In this document: piece by piece, positions 26,209 to 40,715 of the stretch | How the letters are laid out: each line of letters starts with the position of its first letter | Numbering within the stretch: the first letter of the stretch is position 1 | Assembly: GCA_025642065.1 (NCBI GenBank) | Contig: JAODUP010000144.1 | Location: forward strand, 336,501-400,500 | Direction: 5' to 3' | Source: Paralvinella palmiformis | Lineage: Eukaryota; Annelida; Polychaeta; Terebellida; Alvinellidae | DNA: 64,000 nt | The notes under the pieces: generated by a model | Told to the model about the DNA's origin: nothing | The model's input: the letters and a program-made list of their open reading frames with translations, nothing else | Database searches by the model: none | Made by a program: the position numbers and the translations under genes

Positions 26209-27449
26209 CTGGGATAGCCTATTTTATTTTGAATTATAATCCTATTAGTATACACTTTTTTGTTATCGTATGTTTACAACTCAGACAATTAAGCAGTTTG
26301 GAGAGAAAACATAATATGTTAACGTCATTCAGGCTTCGGTACATTAAGCATGTAGCAAGAGTGAAGAATCCTCATCACTTCTACCAATAATGTACTTCAA
26401 ATCCAAAGGTGAAACCTTAAAGGTAGCCCTAATCCAGTTGAAAGAATACATTACGACTTTGTTTACAAGCTTCCAGTGTATGTTTCTCATCCCCATGTCT
26501 AGTTCTAGATCAGTTCATACACTTATTACTTTGATAGAACACACTATGATATAAGGCATACGATAAATTAAAGCTAATGTTTTATTCTTATAATGTTTTG
26601 TTTTCAACATAGTTATTTTTTTGATAATTAATATGCACATAACAATTCATGATTAATAAATTATATTATATTATATTATATTATTTATTTCAGTTTTAAT
26701 ATAAATGATTTTCTGCCATTCAATGTTTAATGGCCTAACGTCCAACACGTACTATTTATGTTTGTCTTTGTCGCTTTGTATTTGTTATTCACATCTAGTA
26801 TTTCTTGACCAGGTAAACTATGACAAATAGCCAAGTAAATCATTTAGATTTTGATTTGCTTTTGATGTCATTGCCATAAAAAAAACGATTGAAAGCGCTG
26901 AAATACCAAACTAATAGTATCAATTTGAAATCAATGCTTAATGGCGTTCAACAAGACTGCAATTAAGCATAAGTACCACATTAACCGAACAATGGTAGGT
27001 GATTCTTAAATACCATAATCTATTCTCTAAGTTTAGCACTATTATCATCGATCTGGAAGAGTAACAGCTGATTAATGTTGTTAAGCCACCTGATTCACCC
27101 AAGTTCTGGCGTAAACCTTGGAAGAAAGCTGATGTAAAGGGTAGAACAATGTACGGCTGACGCCAGGCTAAGAAAATGTGAAATGAAATAATAAGATACA
27201 AATGCAGCTAGTACACATCAGGTATTATAACAACATCTTACTATTGATGGAATACGTCGTCGCTATCTATGCTGATGATTATCAAGGCACAGCTACCCAA
27301 GAGGTATTGCTACTCAGCATTCCACTATGGATAGTATTGGGTGATAATAGGCAACAGTTGGCCTAGCTTTACATAATGAAGTTAGATATGAAATCCTAGG
27401 ATTATGCGTAATGAATAAACGTTAACAACTGGATATAATTTAGTTTGAA

Positions 27450-27450
<1 letters not shown>

Positions 27451-27495
<45 letters not shown>
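27451..27495. repeat. (TA)n microsatellite
   Basis: A dinucleotide run. Confidence 0.97.
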
Positions 27496-27496
<1 letters not shown>

Positions 27497-27636
27497 CATA
27501 TATAAACAATAAAGTAATCAATAGTTTTAATTTATATTTGAGCAACTCTACATTTCCTAGATCGTGATTTTCTAATTGTTCGAGGTAGCCAACAGGAAGG
27601 CTTTTTTCTAAGTCTTAGTCTTTACATCAAGAATAC

Positions 27637-28095
27637 CTGTAATTGTATTAGGATCGTTTTGTAAAAGATGATGATGATGATGATGGTGATTGATGTTTTA
27701 CGGCCACTTTTGTGCACACGACGTAGGCTAAATGGGCCGAGCGACTTCCAAAGGTAATGAGACGAAGTGAAAGACGAAACAACCTTCAGATATGCCCACG
27801 CCGGGATTCGAACACGGATGGTAGTGATCTGTGGTCCGTCACGCTACAGCTAGACCACGGAGGCGCCCCGTTTTGTAAAAGGAAAGATGCATTGTTTATA
27901 TATCTGGTCTAACATATGGTGAGTCGTATAACACATCGCAAGAAAACCAATGTTTTGTTAACAGTGTACATATTCGCTACTTTGTAGCCTTTTATCATGT
28001 TAGAATATAGACATTATGTTCATTTCTTCCACTTTCTGATCCAGATCTAAACAATATCGCGCTTGCTGATATTGATAATTATTGACGTGCTGATC
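27637..28095 (-). pseudogene. Exon X of duplicated gene, copy A, interrupted by a SINE
   Basis: Aligned on the minus strand with exon X of copy B (36563-36791), this has the same start context (caatatcag|caagc) and the same donor (acaattacag|gtattc). The residual coding similarity includes LDLDQKVEEMN and, further on, SSEYVHC. At least two stops are present, and a SINE of 201 bp has inserted near the 3' end, so this copy cannot encode the protein. Confidence 0.6.
27655..27881 (-). mobile_element. Complete tRNA-derived SINE with 13-bp target-site duplication
   Basis: The perfect direct repeat cgttttgtaaaag (27655-27667 and 27869-27881) flanks a 201 bp element. Read on the minus strand, the head carries an A box (tggtctagctgtagcg) and a canonical B box (gttcgaatccc), followed by the shared body and an (ATC)n tail. 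It is the best-preserved SINE in the window and defines the family's ends. Confidence 0.95.
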
Positions 28096-28942
28096 TAAGC
28101 AGCCCAATTATAAGAGTACCTCTGTTTTATCATTTATGTATAAACTAAGGGCAATAGAGAATCTACGAAAACTATTTGCATTTGGGAAATGTTTCTTTCT
28201 TTCGCAGACATATTCTACATACCAAACATAAATTTTCTAATGCAATACAAAGAAATAACCGGCATTAGATAAGTTTCTTTTGGATTTCATCTACATTACT
28301 ACATTTATAGAGTATTTCACTTCAAAGCAATTCGATATCTAGAATAGTAAAGTATTGTTATGAAATTCAAAACACCCTACATGTGCACGCAGGAAATCGA
28401 ACTACTTCTCCCTATTGTATATTAAATAATTACTAATTGATCAGTGTTATTAATAATAAAAAAGTCATTTGCAGTGCAGCTGAAGAAATTTATTTCGTTT
28501 TCCTAAGTATAAGGATTATAATTGAATTATTAGTTATATTGTTTATTAATACTAAACAATATGTTCAAACTTATACATATGAACTCTTTATCAAACGTCG
28601 AACTTCGGCGTAATTACAAAGGCGAAAACTATTTAGCAGAATTGGGACAATTTGAAAGTAGGAAATACGAATTTAGTTAATCTGAGAAAAGATTGCTTCT
28701 TTGGTTGAATAAGTCACGTTATGAGATTAGTTCAGGATTCAATTACTTACCTTAATATTAATGCTTCATCTAGCCTCTCAGTCACGTTTCCTCAATTATA
28801 TAAAGTAAAACATATCGTAACCGTATATATATATATATATATATCTTAAACTTATCAATGTTATGATGAATTTTAGTGTAATATTAACGTGTCATCTCCA
28901 TTAATTTCCCAAGTCACCTTAGTGTACTACTATTGTCATTAT

Positions 28943-28975
28943 TATTAGTAGTAGTAGTAGTAGTAGTAGTAGTAA

Positions 28976-29007
<32 letters not shown>

Positions 29008-29122
29008 AAAGTAGTAGTAGTAGTAGTGGTAATAGCAGTGATGTTAGTAGTAGTAGTAGCAGTAATCTTCGTAATAGTAGTCTAAATAGAAGTTTCAGTA
29101 GTAGTCTTAGTAGTAGTAGTCT

Positions 29123-29164
<42 letters not shown>

Positions 29165-29196
29165 AAACAGTAGTGGTAGAAGTAGTAGTAATACTA
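28943..29196. repeat. (TAG)n trinucleotide microsatellite
   Basis: About 250 bp of imperfect AGT/TAG repeats. The same motif lies at the same relative place in copies B (37690-38022) and E (40856-40925), so it is an inherited part of the duplicated unit. Confidence 0.96.
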
Positions 29197-29830
29197 TAAT
29201 ATTGTAAATCAGTTGATCTGGAACATTGATACTTGTTTAATATTTGACAGAAGTAGTGAATATTACATTTTGTTTCACAACGTTGGTATGAAGACTATAT
29301 TTAATTACATCGATAACTGTGTGTAGAAAGAGCCATTTATAAATATCAATTTTTAGAAACATAATAGGTTGAATTGGTTGATTAATATTGTATTTAGCTT
29401 AAATTGTATCATTATCACACAGCTGGATACCTAGCTATTGTGTCAAGCATAATCAACTGTAAATTGGCTAATAAACCTTCACTGCTGAATTTGAGAAATT
29501 GGAATGTTCTTTTAGTCCAGATATATCCTACCAATTATATGATAATCTCAACGTTGCACGCGCAATGTAATCGAGTTTGAGTGTTTAGCTAATAAAGAAA
29601 ATGAGTGACATTGTTAGTTGAATGAATCATCTCTAGTTGTTCGAAAAGTCCAGCGCCTGCTATAAGGTGGCCAATGATGCCAAGAAAACTCATCTGCGTG
29701 TGAAAGCCACCTAATCGTATCACTACTGACCACTTTATATAACAATACGGAGGGATAAAGATGTAGTATATTATCTTTAGATGCTCTTTGGCAAGGTATA
29801 CTTAGCTGTGGTTATTGTGTATAAGCCGCT

Positions 29831-30480
29831 TTAAACCTTTGGTATATGGCAATTCCAATGCAGATTTTCATGTATATAAAACCCATGAAACTTAATGCTT
29901 TGCGCTAGTTTGTCATTGTTAAAGGTCAGCTTGAGCGTACTCTGCTTATTGCTTTGCTGGTTTTCTTTTAGCATAGACTTTGTTTTTGATACGTTGAAAC
30001 CTATTTGATTTGTTCTAAATAAGTTATTCAGTTGAACAAGATCTTGGTTTAGTTGTATTTGAAGTTGAAATATGTTCTTAATAATGCAATATGTAGTGGG
30101 ATTATCCGCAAATAGATATGTGTCGCCACGTGTTATTGCATTTAGGATTTCATTTGAATGAATGATAAATAGCAATGCACCCTAAATACTGCCTCGGTGC
30201 ACTCCGTAACTAATATTCAGATTTTACACCCAAATAATTCATATATAGCGTTATTTGGCTCAGATAGTTCTAAAACCATATGAGAGGAACACTTCTTATA
30301 CCATAATTGTTTAGCTTTACCGGGAGTATATCATGAGTAATTGCATCAAATGCCTTGGATAGGTGCAAATTGATACATATGCAACTCGAACTATTGAATT
30401 TAATAATTGCTGCAATTGTTGAATGTGTAGGTCTAAAACCAACCTGGTTGCTTTAAATGAAATTATGTTTTACAAGAAAG
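29831..30480 (-). mobile_element. Non-LTR reverse transcriptase relic (minus)
   Basis: Minus-strand reading from 30470: NQVGFRPTHSTIAAIIKF, LHLSKAFDAITHDILPVKL (catalytic Asp), NYGIRSVPLIWF, a stop, then YGVHRGSI and GALLFIIHSNEI. It ends with TYLFADNPTTY, where the expected FADDTT has Asp to Asn, and then KTKSML and FHGFYIHENLHWNCHI. Frame changes and stops make it inactive. It resembles the RT fragment at 40.0-40.7 kb but is not adjacent to it. Confidence 0.85.
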
Positions 30481-30736
30481 GAATATATTCGATTACGTCA
30501 CCCGAGTCCTTTACTTGGGTGCTTCCAATTGGATATATGCAATCTAAGTCACAGTCGAGTGGTTCCGGATCGAGCAGAATAGTTCCCAGTAAATGTGTCA
30601 GAAGTTCATCTTTGATGAATACTTTCCCATTCTTCAGGCGTGTTTTGTTGTTGGTGTCAGACAGCGTTTCCTTGTATGTTTCTATGGCAAACTGGTTCCG
30701 CTCTCTGATCGAAGGTGATTCCTATATTTTAGGATA
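30480..30736 (-). other. Unassigned minus-strand open frame, about 82 codons, no start codon
   Basis: The frame is open from a stop-like tag at 30734 to a stop at 30480. It contains IRERNQFAIETYKETL, KNGKVFIKDELLTHLL and LDPEPLDCDLDCIYPIG. Composition is protein-like (balanced charge, no low complexity). It lies directly 5' to the RT relic but does not read like an RT upstream region. It could be a LINE linker or an unrelated exon. Confidence 0.4.
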
Positions 30737-30945
30737 TAATCCAGCTGTACAGCTATAGATAATTTATTCAGGATCGATCGGTGCCGATCACTTCCACAAC
30801 CAAGTATGTGGGTTACAGTGATGTACAACTTGTTAGCATTCTACACATGGCAGAGTGGAATCTAATTAAGCCTCATATTTCAGAAATAAATTTCATTTGC
30901 TGTGAGAGGCCAACAAATTGCGTTACAACTATTTGAGCGTATGCA

Positions 30946-31076
<131 letters not shown>

Positions 31077-31234
31077 AGCTGTGTATAATAAGGCACAGGC
31101 ACAGAGAATCTCGAACCGTGAATTCAAACTCTGGACGTTTCTTCAGGAGACTGAATCCAGAGTGGCTGTAATGTGTAATGTCTCACCAGTGCATATTAGC
31201 TTTGTTTAAATGGCAACAAAAGCAATATATCTAC

Positions 31235-32180
31235 CTCGAAGGCATGGTACAGGTGGACATTTCTGACGACACTGGTAGTTAGACGTTTCACATTGAAGGT
31301 AATGGATTGTTTCATTACTTAGACATTCAGCACAGTATTCACTGCTTATTCTAACACACGATGCGTCAATTTCACTGCATTCCACTTCTGATAAAAAGCG
31401 TATCAAATAAAAAATGGTATGAAATGTCAGGACTGCATGGGTCTTATTCACTCTAAGAAGAATAGCCCATAATATGTATTAGTTTTAAGGAACAGACAAC
31501 AGTGCAACTTGCACAAATGAATTAGCGCAAATAACAGGCTGATTCCCATGAATGGTCAGAAGTTATTAAATAACATATTCTAATTAGGAAAATATATTCG
31601 ATGAATGAAATCTTGTTTATACGTGCGTTTTCCCATGATAACATTCTTTTTAATTTCCAAAATTAGATTACAGATTTATTTTTATTCGCTTTTGAAGTAA
31701 TATAAACGCCGTTTCTGTGGAAGAGTTAGGGTATTCAAAAGAAAGATAAACATTCAAAAACAATTGTTACAGCTTTCACTCCATAAAACGTTCTTAATTT
31801 TCAACCGCCAGTATCGACCAGGATTATAGTAATACCCTTAATAAGGATTATTTCAAGAACATTTTTGCATTTGGTAGATAATTGGTCCGACTATTAACGT
31901 CAATATACAACCAATTAACCTTAAACGTAAAGGCAAGGATCCAGAGCGAAATTGAAGAACTATTTTGTTCTTAATTCATCTAATTCTAGTATTGTGTGAT
32001 ACATTACTTAAAAAGGTATCTGGAGATGGAATATATATATATTGGTGTTTGACTGATATACATACCGATACAATTCAGAGGAGGTAGTTGGGAGGTCTTC
32101 ACGTTATCAAGGCAGTTCACGTTCTTCCAGCTGATGTGGTAGGATATGGGCACCAAGACAATAATATACCACATGCACAT
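31235..32180 (-). CDS. 5' part of a putative secreted cysteine-rich protein gene (two exons)
   Basis: Exon 1 (32180-32066) starts with ATG and encodes MCMWYIIVLVPISYHISW, a short hydrophobic signal-peptide-like leader. NVNCLDNVKTSQLPPLNC follows, and it ends at atcg|gtatgt in phase 1. After a 678 bp intron, exon 2 (31387-31235, 153 bp, phase 1-1) begins after tttttatcag and ends at cttcgag|gtagat. It is fully open and has eight cysteines in 51 codons: VECSEIDASC, EYCAECL, YLQCETSNYQCRQKCPPVPC. The joined codon is G|AA (Glu). Continuous phase, canonical splice sites and even Cys spacing support a real gene; the product would enter the secretory pathway. A third exon was not identified. The protein family is not recognised and is not clearly EGF. 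Confidence 0.6.
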
Positions 32181-33400
32181 GCCCGCATTCGCGCACAGAC
32201 ACAGTAATACACTCAAAGAGAAATACAAACTGAAACATACGATTGCACACAAACACACATAAACACACACGCGCACACTCACGCACAAACGCGCGCACAC
32301 GTGTGTATGTAGAGTGAGAGAGAGATTTGTAATCATATCAAATGCCAAATGTTATTAAATTCTTCAATTTCCATTTAATAAAGGTGATACTAATTACTAT
32401 ATTACATGGGTAACTATCAAATATTCACGAATGGCACCCTGTTATTAACTAAGTAAAACTTGAATTGCTAATTAATACAATTCCAATATTCGGTGGTATT
32501 CATCAAACCTTTTTTTGTATTGAAATTATCTATCTACTACGAGGAAAGTGTTTTACTGAGGGCTGGCTGATTGTATGGTTTGCTTACCTTTTGTACTGCC
32601 AACCCTCAAGGGAATAATTCCTTAAACATATCAGCCGGGTGTGAAAGCTCAACTTGCAATGTTCTACCTAACGTGCCATCTGTGAGGCCTTATTATGATG
32701 ATAATGAAGGTGATGATGATGATCATCATCATCATCATGAATATCAAATAAATACATATGTTATATATTAGTGTTCACTCTAGACGATTTGTAGTATCCT
32801 AAGTGATTGGAGCCATGATTATCTGCAATTGATATGATGACATAATCTTATATGTGATATGCAAATGGCCCGTATATTTACCGTATTCTCGCTTCTTGTG
32901 TTGAGGTTCTAAATATTTGCTAATTGTGACGATTAATCCATTCATTCAGTTGTACTCTAGGAAAACGTTATTATACAGCATCTGAAGTATAGAATGCAGT
33001 CCACCATTAGAATTAAACTCATGTGTTGTGTAATCAAACTAAGGGATGTTAACTATTATTTTATATGCGATTTATTATATTTAATATAACACTAGGTTAC
33101 AAAATAATACCTCATTCAAAGAACATATTTTTTTCTATTCGGTAGCAAATATTTTTCTTAGGGAATTCATATATACCTAATAGAAACAAAATCATTAGAA
33201 ACTTTCATCGGGCCAACTAAACTACGGTAGGTGTATTGTTAATACTCTTTTATTTATCTTGAACCGTTAGAGGCTGTTATATTGATTTACCTCAACGGGC
33301 TTACTTTCAGCATATACTATGAGGTCGTTACTTGATATTTGTATGATATTTTGTCTATTCAAATATGTTCCTGTTATCATCTAATAACATGAAATGCCCT

Positions 33401-33461
33401 CACTCTCTCTCTCTCTCTCTCTCTATCAATCTATTTTCTCTCTCTCTCTCTCTCTCTCTCT

Positions 33462-33520
<59 letters not shown>

Positions 33521-33580
33521 TTTCTCCTCTCTTCGTGTGTGCGCGCGCGCGTGTGTTCGTGTCTGTGTGTCTTTATTTGT
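33401..33580. repeat. (CT)n-(TA)n-(TG)n compound microsatellite
   Basis: (CT)n to about 33464, (TA)n to about 33519, then TG/CG-rich sequence. Confidence 0.97.
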
Positions 33581-33599
33581 TTATGAATGCATGTGTTTT

Positions 33600-34800
33600 T
33601 TCTGGATTTATACGCGATTGCATGTGTTGGTAAATAAAATGTTTTTAGTAATCGCCATTCTTTGACATTTCAGTATTAATGTCAGGCACAATTACTAAAG
33701 GTTACTAGCGTTTTGTGTATATCTTTTATATCGAGTTAGTGACAAATTGGATGTTGAAAGGGAATTTCTTTATGCTCAGTCTACAGACTAATCGCTCAGA
33801 TATTGCATTCTCGAGTCCTGATTTTCTGTGTCAGTGTTGTAACTCACTAAGTCAAAACATTTGCATACCCAAACGTCGACTGCTAAATGTGGTGTCACTT
33901 ATACATAGGTCAATATATATATTGAGGTAACATGATGTACACGTATCCATGTTTAGATTTATTTATTTTTTGGTTTGGGTATGTTTGCATTTTTGCATAA
34001 TTAAGCTAATGATGTCTACAGTTAGGTATAGATGAATTTATTTGATGCAGATTTTTTGTAAATTCCTAGCTATTGGGCATGGTACATAATTAATAAACCG
34101 CTTCTAAAACCTTGAAATGAATACGCCATCTAAAAGTAGTAAATTTAATTTTGGGATATCTACTTTTATGAATTCAATAAACCATTCTGGAAACCACTTG
34201 AAATGGAGTTATTAATGACTAATCGAGATGTACCAACTGCATGGGTTAGAGAAGTAAGAATATCCTATGTCAAGAGGGCTTTTAAATTGTGGGTGTCTAG
34301 CAGATGGTAGTAAGCTAATTTATTTTGCTGGTATGATTATTTGATTCGTATTAATAAATCTTTAAGATAAGCTAGATTTTGTATTGACCAATATGTAAAT
34401 ATGGGAGATTATCAAATGTATAATGTTGGTATGTTTTAAAGCTAATCAAATGTGTTAATACCAGCAATTATATTATATTTTTTGTATCATCATTTGACAT
34501 TACATGATGTTTGATTATCCACTAAATTGATCATCTATACTCTATTTTGTTCCATGAAAAAGCGAGATTTCAGTATTTGTCCGGATTCCGTTACGTTTTG
34601 AGCTGAATATGATTGACATACAGGTGTTAATTAACACAATATCGATGCACAGTTATCAAAATATTGATTACTACATGACAATAGACCAAATACCGTGATC
34701 ATACCCTCTCTGGTAGAGTTATTCCAAATAATTATTTACTGAAAAGTAAAATGTGGTCAACTTACGTGTGATAAACAGTATATAAGAATCAGGTAGAAGC
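33600..34800. other. No gene recognised
   Basis: AT-rich sequence between the cysteine-rich gene and copy B. No exon, repeat or motif could be supported. Confidence 0.55.
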
Positions 34801-35097
34801 AGAAGAGTTGGTATAACCAGCTTACCTTTTTTCTCAGTTGGTGCACGTTATCAATTTTAAGTGAGAGCATATACTGTGTTGGTACCATAATAGATTGAAC
34901 AAACATTTACTTGGAATACAAATTACAATTCAAAACGTAAGAATCTTCTATTAATAGTATTTCAAGAACAGTTTCCGTAGCCATGTCGAGAACAATTAAT
35001 CATAATCCTAAACCCATTTACAATCCAATTTTCAGAGAAAGCATGCTGCTTTTTATTATAATCATTTGACAAATAAACACTTGATATTTAGCTCAGT

Positions 35098-36791
<1,694 letters not shown>

Positions 36792-37689
36792 CTGGTACTG
36801 ATCAATATTGACGTGCCGACCTTACCTCTGCCGCTCCATTATCAGGGTACTTTTTGTTTTCCATTTATATATAACATACGGACAAAAGAGCATCAACTGA
36901 AAACGAAAGCAACTAGAAAATGTTTTTGTTTCCTTTCACAGAAACATTTTAGATGCCTAACAGTAATTTCTTGATGGAAAACGAAGAAACTATTCAGCAA
37001 TATAGGATAGTCGTTTTGATTTTTAGTACACTACTAAATGCTAATTTTAATTTATCCTATAGCATTTCGAAATCTCTCTTAGAAAATTAGTGTAACGAAA
37101 TATACGACACCCTCCATATGTAAGTATGAAATCGAGCTACTTCTACCTGTGGGAAATTCAATTAAGACTATAATAGGTGTTAATCTATCAGTGTTATTAA
37201 CAAAACCTTCATTTGCAATGGAACTGAATAAATGTACGTCATATAGCTATGAATTCAGATTATAATTGAATTAATTCTTATGCGGTTTATTAATATCAAA
37301 AATTGTATCTAAACTTATACACATTAACAGTTATTCGAACAACGAAAGAAGGTATGCGTAATTTCAAAGACGAAAACTATTTAGCGGAATTAACAATTTG
37401 AAGGTAGAATATAGTAAATGGTTAAATAATCATAGTAATCTGATGGAATATTGTTGTTGTTGTTGTCAGGTGAGTGAAGGTATTAGATAAGTTCAGGATT
37501 CAATTGTTAAGCATAAGATGAATGCTTTATCCCCGATTATATAATCTAATCTAGATTATAACATTTATCTAAAATCTGTCAATGATATGATGAAGTTAAC
37601 AGTGATGCCAGTGTGCTATATTCACTGATTTACTAGGTGTCCCTAGGATACTATTTTGTTATTGCCATTATTATGATGATCAGTGGCAC

Positions 37690-37820
37690 TAATACTATTA
37701 TTAATTGCAAGAGTATTAGAAGTAGTAGCAGTGGTCGTCGTAGTATAAGTAGTGACAGAAGTACAAGTAATAGAAGTACAGACGTATTAGTGGTAGTATT
37801 AGTAGGATTAATAGTAGTAA

Positions 37821-37858
<38 letters not shown>

Positions 37859-37951
37859 ACAGTAGTAGTAGTAGTTGCAGTAGTAGTAACAATAACACTA
37901 GTAGTAGTCCTAGTAGTGATAGTAGTAGTAGCAGCAGTATTAGTAGTAGTA

Positions 37952-38022
<71 letters not shown>
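37690..38022. repeat. (TAG)n trinucleotide microsatellite
   Basis: Imperfect TAG/AGT repeats, almost pure at 37950-38022. Long low-complexity frames here are artefacts. Confidence 0.96.
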
Positions 38023-38025
<3 letters not shown>

Positions 38026-38685
38026 TGACATGACTTGATCTGGAACACTGAACTTTCTTTACATTTCATATATTTTGTTTTGCATCATTGATATGAAATC
38101 TTCATAAATTTGTCATAACAAGTCGATATATAACGACCTCCACGCCTGTGTGTTGAAAGGGACATTTATAAATATCGGTTGGTGAAAACTTAATGGCTTG
38201 AATTGGTTAATTAACAAGGTATTTAGCTTAAAATGAAATCAACATCCCACAGCTGGAATCGCAGATAATGTAGCCGTTACAACCAACGGTAAATTTGCTA
38301 ATTAACCTTTACTGCTGTCTGCGTTCATATCATTCGAGGTATTACATGTTTGTAATGGCCGCTTTCGGATCGAAACTCGTTAATACTCATTAGATATATA
38401 CCTTTCAGATATTGACAATGTCATTTTGACGTTATAGCAATTAATACATTCAACTTCAGATAGCTAGGAAATCAAAATGTTCTTTTAGTTCAGGTATATC
38501 CAACCGGTTATATGATAATCTCAAAGAAGCAATTACAATGAAAATAAGTCTGAGTATTGTTCTCGTAACCAGGAGGAGTTTAAACAATTTAGATATCTCT
38601 AGATCGAGCCTTCCTATAAACCATTAATACAATCTGCATTGTGTATATGTCTTTGTTTGTATGTTGGTATTTGTGTGTGTATGTA

Positions 38686-38689
<4 letters not shown>

Positions 38690-38763
<74 letters not shown>

Positions 38764-38969
38764 TGCGTGCGTGTGTGCGTGTGTTTGTGTGTGTGTGTGT
38801 GTTATACTGTGATTCTGTTTGTGTGTGCACGTTTATGCGGATACATGCTGGTGGTTGTGTACATATGGATATGCCTATTTTCGCAAACGTTGACTAACAG
38901 ATTAACGACATTTTATAATCAACCTGTCTCTCTTTCGCTTCATATTTCTCTGTATCTAGTTATTTCTCT

Positions 38970-39000
<31 letters not shown>

Positions 39001-39020
39001 TCTCTCTCTCTCTCAATCTA

Positions 39021-39059
<39 letters not shown>

Positions 39060-39168
39060 AGATATATATATATATATATATATATTTCTTCCTTTCGCTC
39101 TCTTTCTCTCTTTGTCTATATTAAATCAAATTCTATCTTATCATTGCAATCATTGGTCTGCCAAACAC

Positions 39169-39219
<51 letters not shown>
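38690..39219. repeat. Cluster of (TA)n, (GT)n, (CA)n, (CT)n microsatellites
   Basis: Compound tracts at 38690-38805, 38960-39086 and 39173-39219, separated by short unique sequence. The 196-codon frame across them is a repeat translation. Confidence 0.96.
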
Positions 39220-39222
<3 letters not shown>

Positions 39223-40020
39223 TTTTATTAAACAGCTTTCAGGTTATATAGTCTTAAGTATCATCTGCACAAAATAACATTTAATACTACGTTTCTGAAT
39301 ACATTCACCTGCTGGCTTGATATATATTATGTATTTGTGTGGTCCAAACATGGTTCTCTTTTGTTAAAGGCGCATATCTGGTTCTCTTCTATCCAAGACA
39401 GAAACACACCACCTTATCACATTAAGGCCTTTTCATAGATGCTAACCGAATATCCTATATACGCTTTAATAATATTAAGCGATAGATTAATGTTATCAAT
39501 GTGCATCACCAAAAGAACAGTTTCAATTGAATGGTCTTTACGATCGATACTAATAAATCTTTTTTTTCATTCGCATTACTATTTCCAATTCATTAAGTGG
39601 TTTGTTTCAAATACAATGACACCACTGACTCAACCATTGACCTATGTGTTGTGTGGAACGGGTTAACCAAACGTGTTTAGCCAATCCTAATCTTGTTATC
39701 TATTCGGAAACTTGGTTAATATCCTCTTGACCTAAATAGCAGCAGCTAGTCGGGGGACATTGCGTCTCTCTTTAAACATAATATCCGAACGCATGGCAGC
39801 ATTACTGGTACCTTTTGGGGAATCTTTTAGTTGGTCATTATAGTTTTAGTAGGGGAAATGTGCATTACTCATAAAGATTAACCTCTGTTTTTCATTGTAT
39901 ATTCATATTATTTCTCGATTGCTCTGAATGAATGGCTGAATTTTGTTTTCCAATTAAAATTACAATATAATAGCAATGAAACAAGTACATAATATAAAGA
40001 GAAACACACGATATTAACAG
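39220..40020. other. No gene recognised
   Basis: AT-rich sequence without supported exons or repeats. Confidence 0.5.
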
Positions 40021-40715
40021 TTAATGTGAATAACTTTTCGAAATATTAAATGTATTTGATTGGTGAGTGCAACGTAAATTTCGAAGTTCGCTTTTTCTAG
40101 TAAACATTTTAACGAATGGTATTGGAAAAGATTTGGGCAAGTAATTAAACATGAAAAGAAGTTCTTGGTATTCAAAAAGGTCATGAATGTTAAGGATATT
40201 CGAGTACTTAAATAAGGGATCAGTACGACAATGATACGATTTCCTATTTCGTATACGCATTACATGTTTTTGTAACTTAATGACACGTTTCAGTATTCAC
40301 CCAAGCAATACATCTATATGAAAAATGTGAATTAATAAACAAATAGAATAGCGTTTTCAAGCAGACAAAAGGCAGTATATGATTTAATTGAAAATAAAGC
40401 TCTGGATACCTTATTATTGACCTTGGTGATATGGTATGTCCATGCTAATTTTCATCAAGATATATTCCTAGGAATTTGGTGGAGGTTTCGATACAGTCAT
40501 TACCAATTCGATCCAAAGCGATACCATTTAAGCACCCAAATCTCCTCCTAGGTGTTTTGGTTAGTAATGGAATATGTTTAGTCTTTTTTAGCATTCAGTG
40601 ATAATTTATTTGAAAAATAAATTCAATAAGATTGTTTATTTGTATATTAGCGTCAGCGTATAATTGTTTGAGATCTGAACCCGATAAATATAAAGTAGTG
40701 TCACGTTTCCCACGA
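40021..40715 (-). mobile_element. Non-LTR reverse transcriptase relic, truncated (minus)
   Basis: It starts at DTTLYLSGSDLKQLYADAN, which is just after where the FADD catalytic motif should be. It continues through KKTKHIPLL, STKFLGIYLDEN and, after stops and shifts, SNILNIHDLFEYQELLFMF and SNTFNISKSY, the thumb and C-terminal region of a LINE RT. The 5' cut coincides with the edge of duplicated copy E, so the LINE is fused to that unit. Confidence 0.8.

Larger units (their letters stand above)
25640..29600 (-). repeat. Copy A of the local duplicated unit
   Basis: Collinear similarity to copy B (34.8-38.6 kb) is seen at many points: 25646-25746 with 35265-35370; 26140-26208 with 35781-35864; 27540-28095 with 36460-36800; 28560-28660 with 37310-37400 ('gaaaactatttagc(a/g)gaatt'); 28780-28900 with 37530-37640; and 29205-29470 with 38030-38300. 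Similarity also continues into copy C through 26280-26520. Divergence is high and indels are frequent, so the duplication is old. Confidence 0.8.

Noticed and set aside
26938..27201. Minus-strand 87-codon frame in copy A
   Set aside because: The homologous stretch in copy D (20.7-20.8 kb) has stops and gaps that do not respect this frame.
27780..27868. tRNA gene on the minus strand
   Set aside because: A and B boxes are present but the sequence continues into a SINE body, is flanked by target duplications and does not close a cloverleaf.
30423..30758. Plus-strand 111-codon frame
   Set aside because: It overlaps, on the opposite strand, the RT relic and the better-looking minus-strand frame.
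37637..38069. Three frames over 100 codons of poly-Val, poly-Thr or poly-Leu
   Set aside because: Translations of the (TAG)n tract in copy B.
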